Below are positions 1 through 7,293 of a stretch of 64,000 bases of DNA, one piece after another. Position 1 is the first letter of the stretch, and each line of letters starts with the position of its first letter. The translations under genes were made by a program, and so were the position numbers. The DNA lies in NCBI GenBank assembly GCA_020425605.1, contig JAGQRH010000016.1, positions 38,134 to 102,133 of the forward strand, read 5' to 3'. The notes under the pieces were generated by a model. The model was given only the letters and a program-made list of their open reading frames with translations. It was not told where the DNA came from and made no database searches. Source of the DNA: Planctomycetota bacterium (lineage in GTDB: Bacteria; Planctomycetota; UBA8742; UBA2392).

Positions 1-25
1 ATGCCCGAAGCTCCCGCTTCCGTCC

Positions 26-53
26 TTGACCTGTCAATGCAACTCGCTATCGT
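26..53 (+). promoter_or_regulatory. Putative sigma-70 promoter of the aromatic operon leader
   Basis: TTGACC at 26-31 and TATCGT at 48-53 are separated by 16 bases, a fair match to a sigma-70 promoter. Transcription would start near 60, just before the leader peptide ATG at 72. The position fits an attenuated operon, but the match is not perfect and the organism's promoter consensus is unknown. Confidence 0.4.
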
Positions 54-71
54 TCTTCGCCTGAGACAACC

Positions 72-143
72 ATGAACCGTACGCCGAACATCTTCGCACT
101 CTACGCCTACTACTTTGGTGGGCGCGGGCGTGCGTATGGCTAA
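72..143 (+). CDS. Tyr/Phe-rich attenuator leader peptide
   Basis: A 23-codon reading frame starts at ATG 72 and ends at TAA 141-143. It encodes four Tyr (residues 11, 13, 14, 22) and two Phe (8, 15), with a Tyr-Tyr-Phe run at codons 13-15. A perfect intrinsic terminator follows at once, and then genes for aromatic amino-acid synthesis. This is the layout of pheL/trpL-type transcription attenuation: a ribosome stalled on Tyr or Phe codons when charged tRNA is scarce would favour an antiterminator. I see no strong ribosome binding site. The sequence resembles no leader I know by heart; the call rests on composition and context. Confidence 0.75.
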   Translation: MNRTPNIFALYAYYFGGRGRAYG

Positions 144-165
144 CGGTGGCTGACCGAACCAACGC

Positions 166-198
166 AAGGCCCGCTCCGACGAGCGGGCCTTTTCTTTT
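166..198 (+). terminator. Intrinsic terminator of the attenuator
   Basis: A perfect stem (AGGCCCGCTC at 167-176 with its complement at 181-190, extendable by one pair) has a CGAC loop and is followed by TTTTCTTTT. It lies between the leader peptide stop and the first structural gene. GCGGGC at 124-129, inside the leader coding region, is complementary to GCCCGC at 169-174 and could form the competing antiterminator. Confidence 0.85.
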
Positions 199-215
199 GT
201 CCACAGGAGATTGAG

Positions 216-827
216 ATGAAAACCGGAGACTCACGACGATACGTCCGCGTCGCCTATCAGGGCGGTCCGGGCAGCCATTCCGAACGCGCCGGGCTGACAC
301 TGCTGAAAGAACGATTTACCGGCTGGCCCTTCGCAAGCTTCGCCGATGCAGCGGCGGCGCTCGCGAACGCCCAGGCGGACCTGCTGCTTCTCCCGATTCA
401 CAACAGCACAACGGGCGACATCGGCGATGCACTCGAGGCAGCAAAAGTATTCATCAGCCTCGGCGAGATCGAGCTTCCTGTTGAACACTACCTGCTGGGC
501 GTGCCCGGCGTGCGCCGCAACGAGCTGCGTGTCGCGTGGGCGCACCCGCAGGTGGGAATGCAGTGCCGTGGCTGGATCGAGCGATCGGGTCTCGAAGTGC
601 GCATTGTCGATGACGGCGCGCGCCGCGCACCCGATTTTCTGGCCAGCAATCTGCGGCACGTTGGCGTGCTGGGGCCGATCGGGATCGGGACCGCGACGGG
701 TCTATACCCACTCGAAGGACCGATCCAGGACCGTGCGGACAACCGCACCACATTCAGGCTGCTCGCACGGGCGGGCGGCAATACGAAGACCATCAGCGCG
801 CATATGCGCGAGGAAGTGCTGACATGA
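216..827 (+). CDS. pheA: Prephenate dehydratase-like protein (no ACT domain)
   Basis: This 203-residue protein matches the catalytic fold of prephenate dehydratase, which makes phenylpyruvate from prephenate on the way to phenylalanine. Visible motifs are YQGGPGSHSE near residue 14 (family GxxGxxSE), LPIHNSTTG near 58 (family PIENSxxG) and DNRTTFRLL near 174 (family NxTRF). It ends without the usual ACT regulatory domain. Two conserved positions differ: Glu to His in PIENS and Arg to Thr in TRF, so activity is uncertain. The start has an AGGAGA site and lies just after the attenuator. The stop overlaps the next gene's ATG (ATGA), indicating translational coupling. Regulation is probably by attenuation rather than by ACT-mediated feedback (inference). 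Confidence 0.8.
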   Translation: MKTGDSRRYVRVAYQGGPGSHSERAGLTLLKERFTGWPFASFADAAAALANAQADLLLLPIHNSTTGDIGDALEAAKVFISLGEIELPVEHYLLGVPGVRRNELRVAWAHPQVGMQCRGWIERSGLEVRIVDDGARRAPDFLASNLRHVGVLGPIGIGTATGLYPLEGPIQDRADNRTTFRLLARAGGNTKTISAHMREEVLT

Positions 828-1990
828 CAACCGGAACCATTACCCCCGAGGCAAGACGCGCCGGAGACGATTTTCTCGTCTTCGGCGCGCTCCGCGCCTC
901 GATCAATCGAATCGATGAACGACTACTTCAACTGCTGGCAGAACGCGCGAAAGTCGCAACCGACATCGGGCTAGCCAAGCGCATGACCAACCGCCCGATC
1001 CACGACGCCCCGCGCGAGGAAGACCACGCGAACAAACTCTGCAGTATCGGTGAATCGCTTGGACTGCCGTCGCATGTTGTTCGCGACCTCTACCGGGTGC
1101 TCGCGAGGCAAGGGTTTGGCGCACAACTGGAATCGCAATCGGAGGCAACACCACGAGCCACGCCCGCGAACTCTGAGTCGTTCCGCCTCGCGCGCATCGA
1201 ACCCGGCCGCTCCCCCACCATCGTGCAGGTCGGCGAGGCACAGATTGGTGGCGGCCTGTTTGAAGTAATCGGTGGCCCATGCGCCGTGGAAAGCGAGCAG
1301 CAGATCCACCTTGCCGCTGACCATGCACGCGCGGCAGGCGTGCGCATCCTGCGCGGCGGCGCATTCAAGCCACGCACCAGCCCGTACGACTTTCAGGGTC
1401 ACGGGCTGAAGGGCCTGCGCTGGCTGGCCGACGCTGCCCACTCGCGCGGCATGGCTGTCGTCACCGAAGTGCTCGACCCGGCCGACGCTGGTGCAGTCGC
1501 AGAACATGCGGAGCTTCTGCAGATCGGCGCGCGCAACATGCAGAACGCTCCGCTGCTGCGTGCCGCGGCCCGCACCGGCCGGCCGATCCTGCTGAAGCGC
1601 GGCCCGTCGGCCGGCATCCGCGAGTGGCTTTGCGCCGCCGAGTACATTCTGCTGGAGGGCAACTCGCAGGTCATCCTGTGTGAGCGCGGCCTGCGCACGT
1701 TCGAGAGCGAAACGCGCAATACACTTGACCTGTCAAGTGTTGCCGCCCTGCGCGAGTTGACTCATCTGCCGGTGATTGTGGATCCCAGCCATGCGGCCGG
1801 GCGGGATGAGTTGATTCGCCCGCTGTGCCGTGCGGCACACGCGGTGGGCGCCGACGGCGTGATCGTCGAGATGCACCCCTGCCGTGGTGAGGCAATGTGT
1901 GACAAGCGCCAGGCGCTCAGTCCGAGCCAGCTAAGATCGATCACGAAGGACGTGCATCTTGTGCAAACGATGCGTGATGCCAGATCGTGA
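824..1990 (+). CDS. aroF: Bifunctional chorismate mutase / DAHP synthase (type I beta)
   Basis: The protein has 388 residues. Residues about 20-100 form an AroQ-type chorismate mutase helix bundle (INRIDERLLQLLAERAKVA). Residues about 135-380 are a type I-beta 3-deoxy-7-phosphoheptulonate synthase, the first shikimate-pathway step joining PEP and erythrose 4-phosphate. Motifs include GPCAVES, RGGAFKPRTSPY, QIGARNMQN, CERGLRTFE and VDPSHAAG. The four metal ligands expected from the family (Cys of GPC, His of PSH, Glu of VEMHP, Asp of CDKRQ) all appear present, though the usual SDG motif reads CDK. The fusion order is that of Bacillus-type enzymes. It is coupled to the upstream gene by a 4-base overlap, so both answer to the Tyr/Phe attenuator. 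Confidence 0.93.
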   Translation: MTTGTITPEARRAGDDFLVFGALRASINRIDERLLQLLAERAKVATDIGLAKRMTNRPIHDAPREEDHANKLCSIGESLGLPSHVVRDLYRVLARQGFGAQLESQSEATPRATPANSESFRLARIEPGRSPTIVQVGEAQIGGGLFEVIGGPCAVESEQQIHLAADHARAAGVRILRGGAFKPRTSPYDFQGHGLKGLRWLADAAHSRGMAVVTEVLDPADAGAVAEHAELLQIGARNMQNAPLLRAAARTGRPILLKRGPSAGIREWLCAAEYILLEGNSQVILCERGLRTFESETRNTLDLSSVAALRELTHLPVIVDPSHAAGRDELIRPLCRAAHAVGADGVIVEMHPCRGEAMCDKRQALSPSQLRSITKDVHLVQTMRDARS

Positions 1991-2002
1991 GTCGCATAAC
2001 GT

Positions 2003-2035
2003 CTTGGGAGATCACGTCGAGCGTGATCTCCCAAG
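2003..2035 (+). other. Perfect 14-bp hairpin after the aromatic operon
   Basis: CTTGGGAGATCACG at 2003-2016 pairs perfectly with 2022-2035 around a TCGAG loop, 12 bases after the aroF stop. No T-tract follows, so it may be a Rho-type 3' end stabiliser or a protein site rather than an intrinsic terminator. Confidence 0.55.
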
Positions 2036-2133
2036 CGCGATTCCTGGTAGCTCAGTTATCTGTCTTTTTGATGGATTTGTTGACAATTGCCGGATATGGT
2101 TGGGAGGGCAGGAACGCTCGTTGTAAGGGGGTT

Positions 2134-2155
2134 AAAGGCCTCAGGTTGGGCCTTT
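2134..2155 (+). other. Short hairpin in the 1991-2256 intergenic region
   Basis: AAAGGCC at 2134-2140 pairs with GGCCTTT at 2149-2155 around an 8-base loop. It sits in the 5' region of the receiver gene. No clear promoter or further gene is visible in this 266-base gap. Confidence 0.3.
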
Positions 2156-2256
2156 CACCCAAGTTGCCACACTATTGTCACAACCAGCTTTTGGCTGGAA
2201 ATCACCGGACAAATTGACAACATCATTCACTTTCCTGGGTCGTCGGGAGTCACTGC

Positions 2257-2667
2257 ATGAACGCACGCCAGAGCATCATCCTCCTCATCGAAGAAGACTC
2301 CGAGTCCGCCTCCCAGTCCCGCCAGTTGATTGAAGGCCTCGGCGCAACCTGTCATCCCGTTTCCAGTCTCGAAGCGGCCGAACAGATCCTCAAGCACAAC
2401 GCGCCGGATGTAGTGGTCGTGGACTACAGCCTTCCCGACGGCAGCGGCATTGACCTGATCGGCATCCTGCGCCAGAGCATGGAACATCGCAGCACCCCGA
2501 TCATCCTGCTGACCGGCGAAATCGACGCCCATGAGCTTGAGCGCGCCGTGATGATGGGCATCTACGCATTCCTGGCCAAGCCGTTTTCACCACAGGAATT
2601 CACCAAACTTGTGCAATCCGCGATCGCCGAAGAGGCCGGGCGCGTGCGCAACGACAACGGCAAGTAG
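2257..2667 (+). CDS. Stand-alone response-regulator receiver (CheY-like)
   Basis: The whole 136-residue protein is one receiver domain with no output domain. The acidic pocket (IEEDSE near residue 11), phospho-acceptor Asp in VVVVDYSLPDGSG (about residue 54), switch Thr in LLTGE and Lys in LAKPF are all present, so it should be phosphorylated by a histidine kinase encoded elsewhere. GGGAG lies 7 bases before the ATG. An intrinsic terminator follows, so it is monocistronic. No kinase or chemotaxis gene is adjacent, and the pathway is unknown. Confidence 0.88.
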   Translation: MNARQSIILLIEEDSESASQSRQLIEGLGATCHPVSSLEAAEQILKHNAPDVVVVDYSLPDGSGIDLIGILRQSMEHRSTPIILLTGEIDAHELERAVMMGIYAFLAKPFSPQEFTKLVQSAIAEEAGRVRNDNGK

Positions 2668-2682
2668 CCTCGATCGATCTTT

Positions 2683-2719
2683 AAGCCTCGTGCCCCTGCA
2701 TGGCACGAGGCTTTCTTCT
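2683..2719 (+). terminator. Intrinsic terminator
   Basis: AAGCCTCGTGCC at 2683-2694 pairs with 2702-2713 and is followed by TTTCTTCT. It ends the receiver gene. Confidence 0.85.
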
Positions 2720-2747
2720 ATTATCCCTGCCGGAAAAGGAGCCGTTC

Positions 2748-4247
2748 ATGCTTCCCTGGTGGGCTTGGGTCTTAATCGTGATCGGGGTGCTGCTGGTCGG
2801 CACGACCCTGATTGACGTGTTCCAGCGCAAACACTCCATCATGCGGAACTACCCATTCTTCGGGCGCTTCCGCTACCTGTTCGAGGCGCTGGGCCCACCG
2901 CTGCGCCAGTACATCGTCACCAGCGACCTCGTTGAGCGCCCCTTCAACCGCCTGCAGCGCACCTGGGCATATCGTGCCTCCAAGGGCGAGTTGAACGCCA
3001 TGCCGTTCGGTACGCAGCTTGACCTCGAGCAGCCGGGCGTAATCAAGTTCAACCCGTCGGCCTTTCCGACCTACGACGTTGGCGCCAAAGACGACTGCGA
3101 GCCGATCGTGCTTGGCAAGAATCGCGCGCAGCCGTACGGGGTAAAGCACGTCGCCAACGTCTCCGGCATGAGCTACGGCTCGCTCAGCAAGAATGCCGTG
3201 ATGGCGCTCAGCGAAGGCGTCGCGCTGGCCGGCGGCTACATGAATACCGGCGAAGGCGGCTGCAGCCCGTACCACCTGCAGGGCGGCGGCGACATCATGT
3301 TCCAGCTCGGAACCGGAAAGTTCGGCTGCCGCACGGCTGACGGCAAGTTCGATCCGGACAAGTTCAAGAAGCTTTGCGAAAACCCGCAGATCAAGGCGAT
3401 TGAGCTGAAGCTCAGCCAGGGCGCCAAACCGGGCAAGGGCGGCGTGCTGCCGAAAGAAAAGATCAGCAGGGAAATCAGCGACATCCGCGGCGTGCCCATG
3501 GGCGAGGATTGCCACTCGCCCAACCGGCACATTGAAGTCAACGACGTCGACTCGCTGATGGAATTCGTCGACAGGCTGCGCACACTTTCCGGCGGCAAGC
3601 CGGTCGGCTTCAAGACAGTCCTCGGCGGCGAAGAGTTCATCCGCGATGTCGCCCGCTACATCGCTGAGCACGATGACGGGCCGGATTTCATCACGATCGA
3701 CGGCGCTGAAGGCGGCACCGGTGCGGCGCCGATGTCGCTGTCGGACCACATGGGCCTCGGGCTGCAGGAAGCGCTGGTCATCGCCGACAACCACCTGCGC
3801 GAGGCTGGCGCCCGCAAGAAGGTCATGGTCATCGGCTCAGGCCGTTGCATCACCGGCGCGGAAGTCGCGATCGCGCTCGGCCTCGGCGCGGACCTGGTTC
3901 ACATCGCGCGCGGATTCATGTTCGCGCTCGGCTGCATCCAGGCGTTGCTGTGCGACACCAACCACTGCCCCACCGGCGTGGCTACCAACAGTCCGTGGCT
4001 GCAGCGCGGGCTCGTGCCGAGCGAGAAGAAAGTCCGCGTGGCCAATTACCTGCACGCGATCCACCACGACGTGATGATGATCGTCCGCGCGCTCGGCGTG
4101 ACCCACCCGCAGGACATCGGGCGTCACCACATGAGCATGATCGTGGAGCCCGGCCGGCGCGTGGCACTGACCGAGATCTACCCGACTACCATGAAGGCCT
4201 TCCACGAAACCCGCGTCATCCGCCGCGACAAGATGCCCGCAGCGTAG
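2748..4247 (+). CDS. FMN-binding glutamate synthase family protein, membrane anchored
   Basis: This 499-residue protein matches the central and FMN-binding domain of glutamate synthase (GltB/GltS family). Motifs include GMSYGSLSKNAVMAL, EGGCSPYH, KLSQGAKPGKGG, DGAEGGTGAAP and GSGRCITGAEVA. A cysteine pattern CIQALLCDTNHCPTGV resembles the [3Fe-4S] site of the family. Residues 1-24 form a transmembrane segment, which true GltB lacks; such short anchored relatives are widespread and lack the glutaminase domain, so the electron acceptor and substrate are uncertain. I start at ATG 2748 because AAAGGA precedes it; an earlier in-frame ATG at 2700 lies inside the upstream terminator hairpin. Confidence 0.87.
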   Translation: MLPWWAWVLIVIGVLLVGTTLIDVFQRKHSIMRNYPFFGRFRYLFEALGPPLRQYIVTSDLVERPFNRLQRTWAYRASKGELNAMPFGTQLDLEQPGVIKFNPSAFPTYDVGAKDDCEPIVLGKNRAQPYGVKHVANVSGMSYGSLSKNAVMALSEGVALAGGYMNTGEGGCSPYHLQGGGDIMFQLGTGKFGCRTADGKFDPDKFKKLCENPQIKAIELKLSQGAKPGKGGVLPKEKISREISDIRGVPMGEDCHSPNRHIEVNDVDSLMEFVDRLRTLSGGKPVGFKTVLGGEEFIRDVARYIAEHDDGPDFITIDGAEGGTGAAPMSLSDHMGLGLQEALVIADNHLREAGARKKVMVIGSGRCITGAEVAIALGLGADLVHIARGFMFALGCIQALLCDTNHCPTGVATNSPWLQRGLVPSEKKVRVANYLHAIHHDVMMIVRALGVTHPQDIGRHHMSMIVEPGRRVALTEIYPTTMKAFHETRVIRRDKMPAA

Positions 4248-4253
4248 ACGGTT

Positions 4254-4535
4254 CTACGCCGCCGGGCGGCGGCGCCTAAGGACGCCCGTGAGGCTCCAGC
4301 GTTTCGACGGGCGACGATTCGGGCCGGTGAAGTTTCGGTCGCGCAGTCCGTTGGCAAAGTCGGAATGCTCGACTCGCGTCAGCACACACCAGGCGCGTCC
4401 GTCTACGATTTCGTCCGGGTTACGAAGGCGCTCAACCCGGGCGGGGTATCCGTTGGCGTGAATCAGGTCGCGAAGATATTCGGCGTCTTGCTCAATCAGG
4501 GGCGCGCCGATGCGCACCCAAACTTGCGGGGCCAC
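4254..4535 (-). CDS. Small protein, related to the one at 4855-5379 (DUF2007-like)
   Basis: The 93-residue protein contains GAPLIEQDAEYLRDLI, nearly identical to GTPLIEQDAEYLAELI in the neighbour two genes upstream. The pattern (short beta strand, helix, GxP, later strands) resembles DUF2007-type small signalling domains, but that is a fold impression only. It lies downstream of tatA on the same strand and ends 6 bases from the convergent gene. Its Arg-rich C terminus carries no recognisable motif. Confidence 0.6.
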   Translation of the reverse strand: MAPQVWVRIGAPLIEQDAEYLRDLIHANGYPARVERLRNPDEIVDGRAWCVLTRVEHSDFANGLRDRNFTGPNRRPSKRWSLTGVLRRRRPAA

Positions 4536-4645
4536 TGCAGTTCTCCAATGCCCATTAGGGGCACGCGCACATTATATCCACACCCGGAATCCTGTCATCG
4601 CCACGAGCGGCGGGGGCGAGTCGATGCCGCATACCGCGGCTGGGG

Positions 4646-4858
4646 CTATTCCGGCCGGGATTCGTCGTTTTCGTCGGTCGGCTCGGGACTTTCGGCAAGC
4701 TGTTCCGGCTCGGTGTTCTCTTCGCGGGTGTCGTTCATGCCCTGCTTGAATTCGTGCATGGTCTTGCCGATGTTCCGCGCGACCTCAGGCAGCTTGCCTC
4801 CGAACAGCACGAGGCCGATCGCGATGATGGCCATGATCTCGGTTACCGACAGGTTCAT
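4646..4858 (-). CDS. tatA: Sec-independent translocase protein TatA/TatE
   Basis: The 70-residue protein has the TatA layout: an N-terminal membrane helix (about residues 5-20), a LFGGKLPEVARNIGK hinge and amphipathic helix, and an acidic tail. The FGxxKLPE motif is diagnostic. It would pore- or patch-form with TatC for export of folded proteins across the inner membrane. No tatB or tatC is nearby. The ATG overlaps the stop of the upstream gene (ATGA), so the two are co-translated. Confidence 0.93.
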   Translation of the reverse strand: MNLSVTEIMAIIAIGLVLFGGKLPEVARNIGKTMHEFKQGMNDTREENTEPEQLAESPEPTDENDESRPE

Positions 4859-5379
4859 GCTTCGTCCTCCGGGCTTTTCTTGCGATTGTCTGATTCGTCT
4901 TCAGTGGCTTCCTGGGCCGTATCTTCGTTCGATGGCTTCGTCTGGTTCCCACTGAACAGAAGGCTCGCCGCGACCGCCAGCAGGGCCACCGCACCCCCCA
5001 CCGCCAGTGTTGCCAATCCGCCGCCGCGCAGCTTGACGCCTACCCGCATGCCCATCAGGGCCCCTGCCACGCCCATCACGGCCGTGCGTCCCCACGGGCG
5101 ACCGCGCGACTTCTTTGGCTTTTCGGGCAGCAGGGTTTTCTCGCCGGGCGCGGGCTCGGCAAAGTCATTGGAGCGGATCTCCAGCGCCCACAATCGATGC
5201 CGCGGCTGGACCATCACAAACCACGAGCGGCCTTCTTCCGCCAGTGGCGATTCGGGGCTGTCCACCAGCTTCAGGGGGATGTTCTGTTTGCGAATCAGCT
5301 CGGCCAGGTATTCCGCATCCTGCTCGATCAGCGGCGTGCCAACTGCCACATAGCCGGAAGTGTCGTCAGTGCCATTCAT
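4855..5379 (-). CDS. Membrane protein with DUF2007-like N-terminal domain
   Basis: The 174-residue protein begins with a domain containing GTPLIEQDAEYLAELI and RSWFVMVQPRHRLWALEI, related to the small protein at 4254-4535. A Lys/Arg-rich linker and one or two hydrophobic segments (about residues 96-150) follow, then a charged tail rich in Glu, Asp and Lys. I prefer the ATG at 5379, which has GAGGA eight bases upstream, over an in-frame ATG at 5409. It is coupled to tatA by a 4-base overlap. Function unknown; the linkage hints at a role in export or envelope sensing (inference). Confidence 0.65.
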   Translation of the reverse strand: MNGTDDTSGYVAVGTPLIEQDAEYLAELIRKQNIPLKLVDSPESPLAEEGRSWFVMVQPRHRLWALEIRSNDFAEPAPGEKTLLPEKPKKSRGRPWGRTAVMGVAGALMGMRVGVKLRGGGLATLAVGGAVALLAVAASLLFSGNQTKPSNEDTAQEATEDESDNRKKSPEDEA

Positions 5380-5500
5380 CGCCAGTGTCCTCACGCTTCT
5401 CCAATACAATACGCGCGTAAGCCCGCAAATGCGAAGGGGAGGCCGCGTTGCCTGTCAGGGCTGTGCCGGTATAGTCTGCGCGACCTGAAGAAAGGCTGTC

Positions 5501-7219
5501 ATGGCGAAGGGCGAGACACAGGCTGACAAGAAGAAGAAGTTTGAGCTTCCGGCTGACCGCATCCCCAACAAGGTCAGCAGGGCGCGCATGGACGGCGACG
5601 AATGGAAGAAGAACGTCGAGGCAATGAACGCGCTCATCGCCAAGCACCGCGAGACGGCCGAAAAATTGCGCCTCGGCGGCGGCGCCAAGGCGATCGCCAA
5701 GAAGCAGGACAAGGGCCAGCTCGCCCCGCGCGACCGCGTGACTGCTCTGCTTGACACGGACTCGAAGTTCCTTGAGTTCGGCCTGTACGGCGGGCTCGGC
5801 ATGTACGACGACTGGGGCATTCCCAGCGCAAACGTAATCACCGGCGTCGGCAAGGTGCAGGGCCGCGACGTGATGGTGGTCGCCAATGACGGCACTATCA
5901 AGGCCGGCGCCTTCTGCCCGATGACCAGCAAGAAGGTGCTGCGTGCCCAGCGCGTGGCAATGGAAAACCACCTGCCGCTGATCTACCTGGTGGACAGCGC
6001 GGGCGTGTTCCTGCCGTTGCAGGATGAAGTGTTCCCCGACAAAGACGACTTCGGCAAGGTCTTCGACTACGCCGCGCGCATCAGCGCCATGGGCATACCG
6101 CAGGTCAGCGCGGTGATGGGACTGTGCGTTGCGGGCGGCGCATACCTGCCGGTATTGTGCGACCACGTCCTCATGACGGAAGGCAGCGGCATGTACCTCG
6201 CCGCGGCGGCGCTTGCCAAGGCGGCCAAGACGACCTCCGGCGACGTCACCAACGAGGAAATCGGCGGCGCGCGGGTGCATGCCGAGAAGTCCGGCACGGC
6301 CGACTACGTCTGCAAGGACGACGCGACCTGCATCGAGAAGATCCGCAGCATCGTGGGCATGTTCAAGGATACGCCGAGGGCGCCCTTTAACCACGAAACC
6401 GCAAAGCCCCCCGCCTACGACGCAGCCGACTTGGCCGGCATCATCCCGGCCAATCCGTACGCGGGCTATGAGATGCGGGACATCATCGCGCGCCTGACCG
6501 ACGACTCGATCTTCAACGAATACAAGCCGGACTACGGCAAGACGCTGCTGTGCGGCTACGCGCGGATGGGCGGTTGGGCAGTCGGTATCGTGGCGAACCA
6601 GAAGGACACAATCCGCCACAAGGACAAGCCGTGGGAGACCGGCGGTGTGATCTACCATGACGCAGCCGACAAGGCCGCGCGTTTCATCATGGACTGCAAC
6701 CAGCTCGGCGTGCCGCTGGTGTTTCTGCATGACGTCAACGGCTTCATGGTCGGCCCGGAGTCCGAGCACAACGGCATCATCCGCAAGGGCGCCAAGATGG
6801 TGAATGCCATGGCGAACAGCGTCGTGCCCAAGTTCAGCATCATCGTCGGTGGCAGCTTCGGCGCAGGCCACTACGCCATGTGCGGGCGTGCGTACCGCCC
6901 GCGCTACATCGCCGCGTGGCCCAATGCGCGCTACGCCGTAATGGGTGGCGATGCGGCCAGCAACACGCTGCTCACGCTGCAGATCAGCAAGATGAAGGCG
7001 CAAGGCAAGGAAGTCAGCGACGCGGAGGCAAAGGAGCTTCTGGACGACATCAAGAAGCGCTACACCGACGCCATGCACCCGGCCTACGGAGCGGCAAGGT
7101 TGTGGCTGGACGCCATCATCGAGCCCGAAGAGACCCGCGACGCACTGATCCAGGCCATCGAAATGTCCGCCAACAACCCCGACCTGCCCGAATACAAAAC
7201 GGGCGTGCTGCAAACCTGA
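5501..7219 (+). CDS. Acyl-CoA carboxylase, carboxyltransferase (beta) subunit
   Basis: The 572-residue protein has both crotonase-fold halves of a biotin-dependent carboxyltransferase. The N half contains VDSAGVFLPLQDEVFPD and GLCVAGGAYLPVLCD. The C half contains HDVNGFMVGPESE, GGSFGAGHYAMCGRAY and YAVMGG, a signature closest to methylcrotonyl- or geranyl-CoA carboxylase beta subunits. It transfers CO2 from carboxybiotin to an acyl-CoA. No biotin carboxylase or biotin carrier gene is nearby, so the alpha subunit must be elsewhere and the substrate cannot be fixed. AAAGG precedes the ATG. Confidence 0.9.
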   Translation: MAKGETQADKKKKFELPADRIPNKVSRARMDGDEWKKNVEAMNALIAKHRETAEKLRLGGGAKAIAKKQDKGQLAPRDRVTALLDTDSKFLEFGLYGGLGMYDDWGIPSANVITGVGKVQGRDVMVVANDGTIKAGAFCPMTSKKVLRAQRVAMENHLPLIYLVDSAGVFLPLQDEVFPDKDDFGKVFDYAARISAMGIPQVSAVMGLCVAGGAYLPVLCDHVLMTEGSGMYLAAAALAKAAKTTSGDVTNEEIGGARVHAEKSGTADYVCKDDATCIEKIRSIVGMFKDTPRAPFNHETAKPPAYDAADLAGIIPANPYAGYEMRDIIARLTDDSIFNEYKPDYGKTLLCGYARMGGWAVGIVANQKDTIRHKDKPWETGGVIYHDAADKAARFIMDCNQLGVPLVFLHDVNGFMVGPESEHNGIIRKGAKMVNAMANSVVPKFSIIVGGSFGAGHYAMCGRAYRPRYIAAWPNARYAVMGGDAASNTLLTLQISKMKAQGKEVSDAEAKELLDDIKKRYTDAMHPAYGAARLWLDAIIEPEETRDALIQAIEMSANNPDLPEYKTGVLQT

Positions 7220-7293
7220 CGGGCCGCGCGTTTTGTTTCTCGAACCTGAGTCGTTGGCGATAGAATGATGTGACTCTTGATCCGGGAGACACA

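Noticed and set aside
2078..2083. TTGACA as a -35 element for the receiver gene
   Set aside because: No -10 element at an acceptable distance.
2700..2747. Earlier start for the FMN-binding glutamate-synthase-like protein
   Set aside because: That ATG lies inside the upstream terminator hairpin; ATG 2748 has AAAGGA.
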